Source: Anoxybacillus amylolyticus (GTDB lineage: Bacteria; Bacillota; Bacilli; Bacillales; Anoxybacillaceae). From it: a stretch of 64,000 bases of DNA. Location of the stretch: the NCBI RefSeq assembly GCF_001634285.1, contig NZ_CP015438.1:791501-855500 (forward strand), written 5' to 3'. Positions 61,398-64,000 of the stretch are shown here, piece by piece. The notes under the pieces were generated by a model, which was not told the origin of the DNA, searched no databases, and saw only the letters and a list, made by a program, of their open reading frames with translations. The position numbers were made by a program, and so were the translations under genes. Within the stretch, counting starts at the first letter, position 1, and each line of letters opens with the position of its first letter.

Positions 61398-62492
61398 GTG
61401 AACGAAAAAATTGCCTTATTTCTTGAAGGATTTGCGACAGAAACATTTCAACGCGAGTTAATTCAATGGTTTGAAAGAGAACAGCGCGAGTTGCCGTGGC
61501 GAAAAGAAACGGACCCGTATAAAATTTGGGTTTCCGAAGTGATGTTGCAACAAACAAAAGTCGATACAGTGATCCCTTACTTTCAACAGTTTATGGAGCA
61601 ATTTCCAACATTAGAAGCGCTTGCGGATGCCGATGAAGAGAAAGTGTTGAAAGCATGGGAAGGGCTTGGCTATTATTCGCGTGTTCGCAACTTGCATGCG
61701 GCAGTAAAAGAAGTGAAGGAGCGGTACGGCGGAAAAGTTCCAGATCGGGCTGAGGAGTTTTCAAAATTAAAAGGTGTCGGTCCGTATACGACCGGAGCGG
61801 TGTTAAGCATTGCCTACGGAATTCCGGAACCGGCGGTCGACGGCAACGTCATGCGTGTGCTGTCACGAATTTTTCTCATATGGGAAGATATTGCAAAGTC
61901 GAAAACGAGAACGCTGTTTGAAGCCATCGTCCGAGCGATTATCGACCACGACCACCCTTCGTACTTTAATCAGGCGTTAATGGAGCTGGGTGCGTTAATT
62001 TGTGTGCCAAGAAAACCGGCTTGTCTGCTTTGCCCTGTTCGCAGCCATTGCCGCTCGTTTCGTGAAGGGGTGCAGGAGCAGTTACCGGTCAAAACGAAAA
62101 AAACGAAAGGAAAAGAAATGGACATCGTCGCTGCGGTAGTCGTTGATGAAAAGGGACGTGTGCTTATTCATAAACGTGACAGCGATGGGCTTTTGGCAAA
62201 TTTATGGGAGTTTCCAAATTGTAGAGTCGCCTCAGAAAACCGAAAGCACCAATTAGAATCGTTTTTTCTAGATATGTATGGGGTAAGCGTCACGCTGCGA
62301 TTTCCGTTTGCCGCCTTGCAGCACGTTTTTTCCCATTTAGTCTGGAACATTGTCGCTTACTATGGTAAGATTGTGGGCGATGTAGTAGAAACTGACCGGC
62401 TAAAGCTTGTTAGCGAGGAAGAACTTGGACAATATGCATTTCCTGTTTCTCACCAACGGATTTGGGAACAATATCAAAAAAGGGAGATATGA
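61398..62492 (+). CDS. mutY: A/G-specific adenine DNA glycosylase (MutY)
   Basis: A 364-residue enzyme that removes adenine mispaired with 8-oxoguanine. The catalytic Glu is in [11 protein letters not shown], the HhH is [18 protein letters not shown] with the catalytic Asp in [10 protein letters not shown], and the Fe-S loop is [17 protein letters not shown] (Cx6Cx2Cx5C). The C-terminal NUDIX-like domain recognises 8-oxoG. The start is GTG behind GGAGGAGTC. Equivalent to yfhQ. A dispersed repeat follows. Confidence 0.95.
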   Translation: MNEKIALFLEGFATETFQRELIQWFEREQRELPWRKETDPYKIWVSEVMLQQTKVDTVIPYFQQFMEQFPTLEALADADEEKVLKAWEGLGYYSRVRNLHAAVKEVKERYGGKVPDRAEEFSKLKGVGPYTTGAVLSIAYGIPEPAVDGNVMRVLSRIFLIWEDIAKSKTRTLFEAIVRAIIDHDHPSYFNQALMELGALICVPRKPACLLCPVRSHCRSFREGVQEQLPVKTKKTKGKEMDIVAAVVVDEKGRVLIHKRDSDGLLANLWEFPNCRVASENRKHQLESFFLDMYGVSVTLRFPFAALQHVFSHLVWNIVAYYGKIVGDVVETDRLKLVSEEELGQYAFPVSHQRIWEQYQKREI

Positions 62493-62539
62493 ACAAAATC
62501 GTTCGCTGCATGGGGAATGATTAGAATAAATCGTATAAC

Positions 62540-62777
62540 ACTAGGCGTGTTGATTAACTAATAAAAACCAGTCCACATCTCTCTATTCCTAGCTTTTTTG
62601 CCGTTGTCGGCACTTTGCGGACTGAGAGTATTAGCATGCCCTCCTCGAACAATGAACGCTTTGCGGGCAAATGACATTTGCCCGCCGGCGTTCTTGTTCG
62701 AGGCAAAAGGCAGAAAAACTTGTGTTCAGCCATAGGATTCTATGTTTTTTAGTAAAATAATGTAATCAACACTCTTG
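62540..62777. repeat. Dispersed inverted-repeat (MITE-like) element, copy B
   Basis: A 238-bp element with inverted ends GTGTTGATTA (62547-62556) and TAATCAACAC (62763-62772), flanked by a 7-bp direct repeat GTATAAC (62533-62539, 62778-62784). Its centre is a long hairpin (about 62643-62702): nested pairs CTCGAACAA/TTGTTCGAG, GAACGC/GCGTTC and GCGGGCAAATG/CATTTGCCCGC. It closely matches copy A at 18518-20106. It encodes no protein; it fills the 295-bp gap between mutY and yfhS. Confidence 0.78.
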
Positions 62778-62787
62778 GTATAACGCT

Positions 62788-63012
62788 TTAATCGTAAGGC
62801 TGTGTAGTTCCTTGCGTATACGTCGCTTCCATTTTCTCGAATCCGCCGCGTGCTTCCATTTCTTCCATAATTTCTCGGTGGATCGTTTGTCCTTCGGCGT
62901 TTAAATACGGTGCGATTTGTTGGAGTGCATGATGAAAAAACGCTAACTCGCTATTTTTCCATTTTGCTTTTGGCATCATCGAAAGCTCGGTCATATCACG
63001 ACCAACATACAT
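62788..63012 (-). CDS. yfhS: YfhS-like small protein
   Basis: A 74-residue hydrophilic protein, MYVGRDMTELSMMPKAKWKN at the start and REIMEEMEARGGFEKMEATY toward the end. ATG 63012 follows AAAGGAGGGAC; the frame extends to 63033. The position between mutY and fabL is that of yfhS. Function unknown. Confidence 0.75.
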   Translation of the reverse strand: MYVGRDMTELSMMPKAKWKNSELAFFHHALQQIAPYLNAEGQTIHREIMEEMEARGGFEKMEATYTQGTTQPYD

Positions 63013-63055
63013 CGGCTGTCCCTCCTTTTGCATAGCTTACGAACCAGCCGATTAA

Positions 63056-63823
<768 letters not shown>

Positions 63824-63829
63824 TTTTTA

Positions 63830-63859
63830 TGGATAAAAAATCACCTCTTGGACACATTA
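63830..63859 (+). promoter_or_regulatory. Probable sigma-G promoter of sspE
   Basis: TGGATA (63830-63835), a 17-bp spacer and CACATTA (63853-63859) resemble the forespore sigma-G consensus. The ATG of the SASP gene follows 21 bases later, behind GTGGAGGTGATG. Confidence 0.6.
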
Positions 63860-63880
63860 AAAGTCGTGGAGGTGATGACG

Positions 63881-64000
63881 ATGGCAAAACAACCGAACAA
63901 AACGATTGCCGGAACAAACATTCAAGAAGTAAGACAACAAAACGCACAATCGGCACAAGCTGGTCAATTTGGCACAGAGTTTGCGGCGGAAACAAACATT
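63881..64000 (+). CDS. sspE: Gamma-type small acid-soluble spore protein (N-terminal part)
   Basis: The first 40 codons of a gamma-type SASP: MAKQPNKTIAGTNIQEVRQQ then NAQSAQAGQFGTEFAAETNI, rich in Gln, Asn and Ala with the typical GTEFA repeat unit (GPR protease cleavage region). It stores amino acids in the spore. The gene runs off the window. It follows fabL as in B. subtilis. Confidence 0.93.
   Translation, partial: MAKQPNKTIAGTNIQEVRQQNAQSAQAGQFGTEFAAETNI

Overview
The window comes from a moderately thermophilic, endospore-forming Bacillaceae, most like Anoxybacillus/Geobacillus. Evidence is the gene order shared with Bacillus subtilis (yfkK-yfkJ-yfkH, yfkF/E/D/AB, pdaA-yfjP-yfjO, yfhD/E/F-recX-yfhH-sspK-yfhJ-yfhP-mutY-yfhS-fabL-sspE), spore proteins (SspK, SspE), bacillithiol genes, strong GGAGG ribosome sites with frequent TTG/GTG starts, and ISL3 and IS200/IS605 elements. 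The species is inferred.

Layout. 0-9.7 kb: the end of a ureohydrolase (probable hutG), a TerC protein, then a hydroxy-acid utilisation cluster: lutABC with its regulator lutR, a lactate permease and glcD-glcF. The same LutR box precedes lutA and the permease. 9.7-18 kb: an NlpC/P60 hydrolase, a sensor PAS-GGDEF-EAL protein behind three Spo0A-type boxes, sirC, bshB2-yojF, acyP, sirB and cobA. 18-24 kb: assimilatory sulfate operon cysH-cysP-sat-cysC, separated from cobA-sirB by a 240-bp inverted-repeat element that itself carries an ISL3 insertion; sirC has moved elsewhere. 24-37 kb: conserved yfk/yfj core genes, fumarase, PdaA, AlkA-like glycosylase and an RNA methyltransferase.

37.2-47.7 kb is an accessory defence and conflict island: a colicin-immunity-like gene, three tiny genes (two LSM-like paralogues around a DUF4926-like gene), a SLOG-domain plus ComF-like phosphoribosyltransferase pair, a type I restriction-modification locus whose hsdS is split by a second, nearly identical ISL3 copy, and a DUF3990 (ADP-ribosyltransferase-like) gene overlapping a small partner gene. 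47.8-53.6 kb: SelO, an XRE regulator, a 660-bp AT-rich gap, a stand-alone EAL protein and a LuxR-type regulator. 53.6-64 kb: the yfh region, interrupted by a tRNA-like sequence and by an IS200/IS605 element with an intact TnpB but a dead TnpA, then mutY, a second copy of the 240-bp element, fabL and the start of sspE.

The most unusual points are the nested mobile DNA in the sulfate operon, the SLOG-PRTase pair beside an inactivated type I system, the small-gene immunity-like cluster, the surviving TnpB without a working transposase, the conserved-looking tRNA-like sequence, and the structured dispersed repeats. No CRISPR array, rRNA gene or complete tRNA gene was seen.
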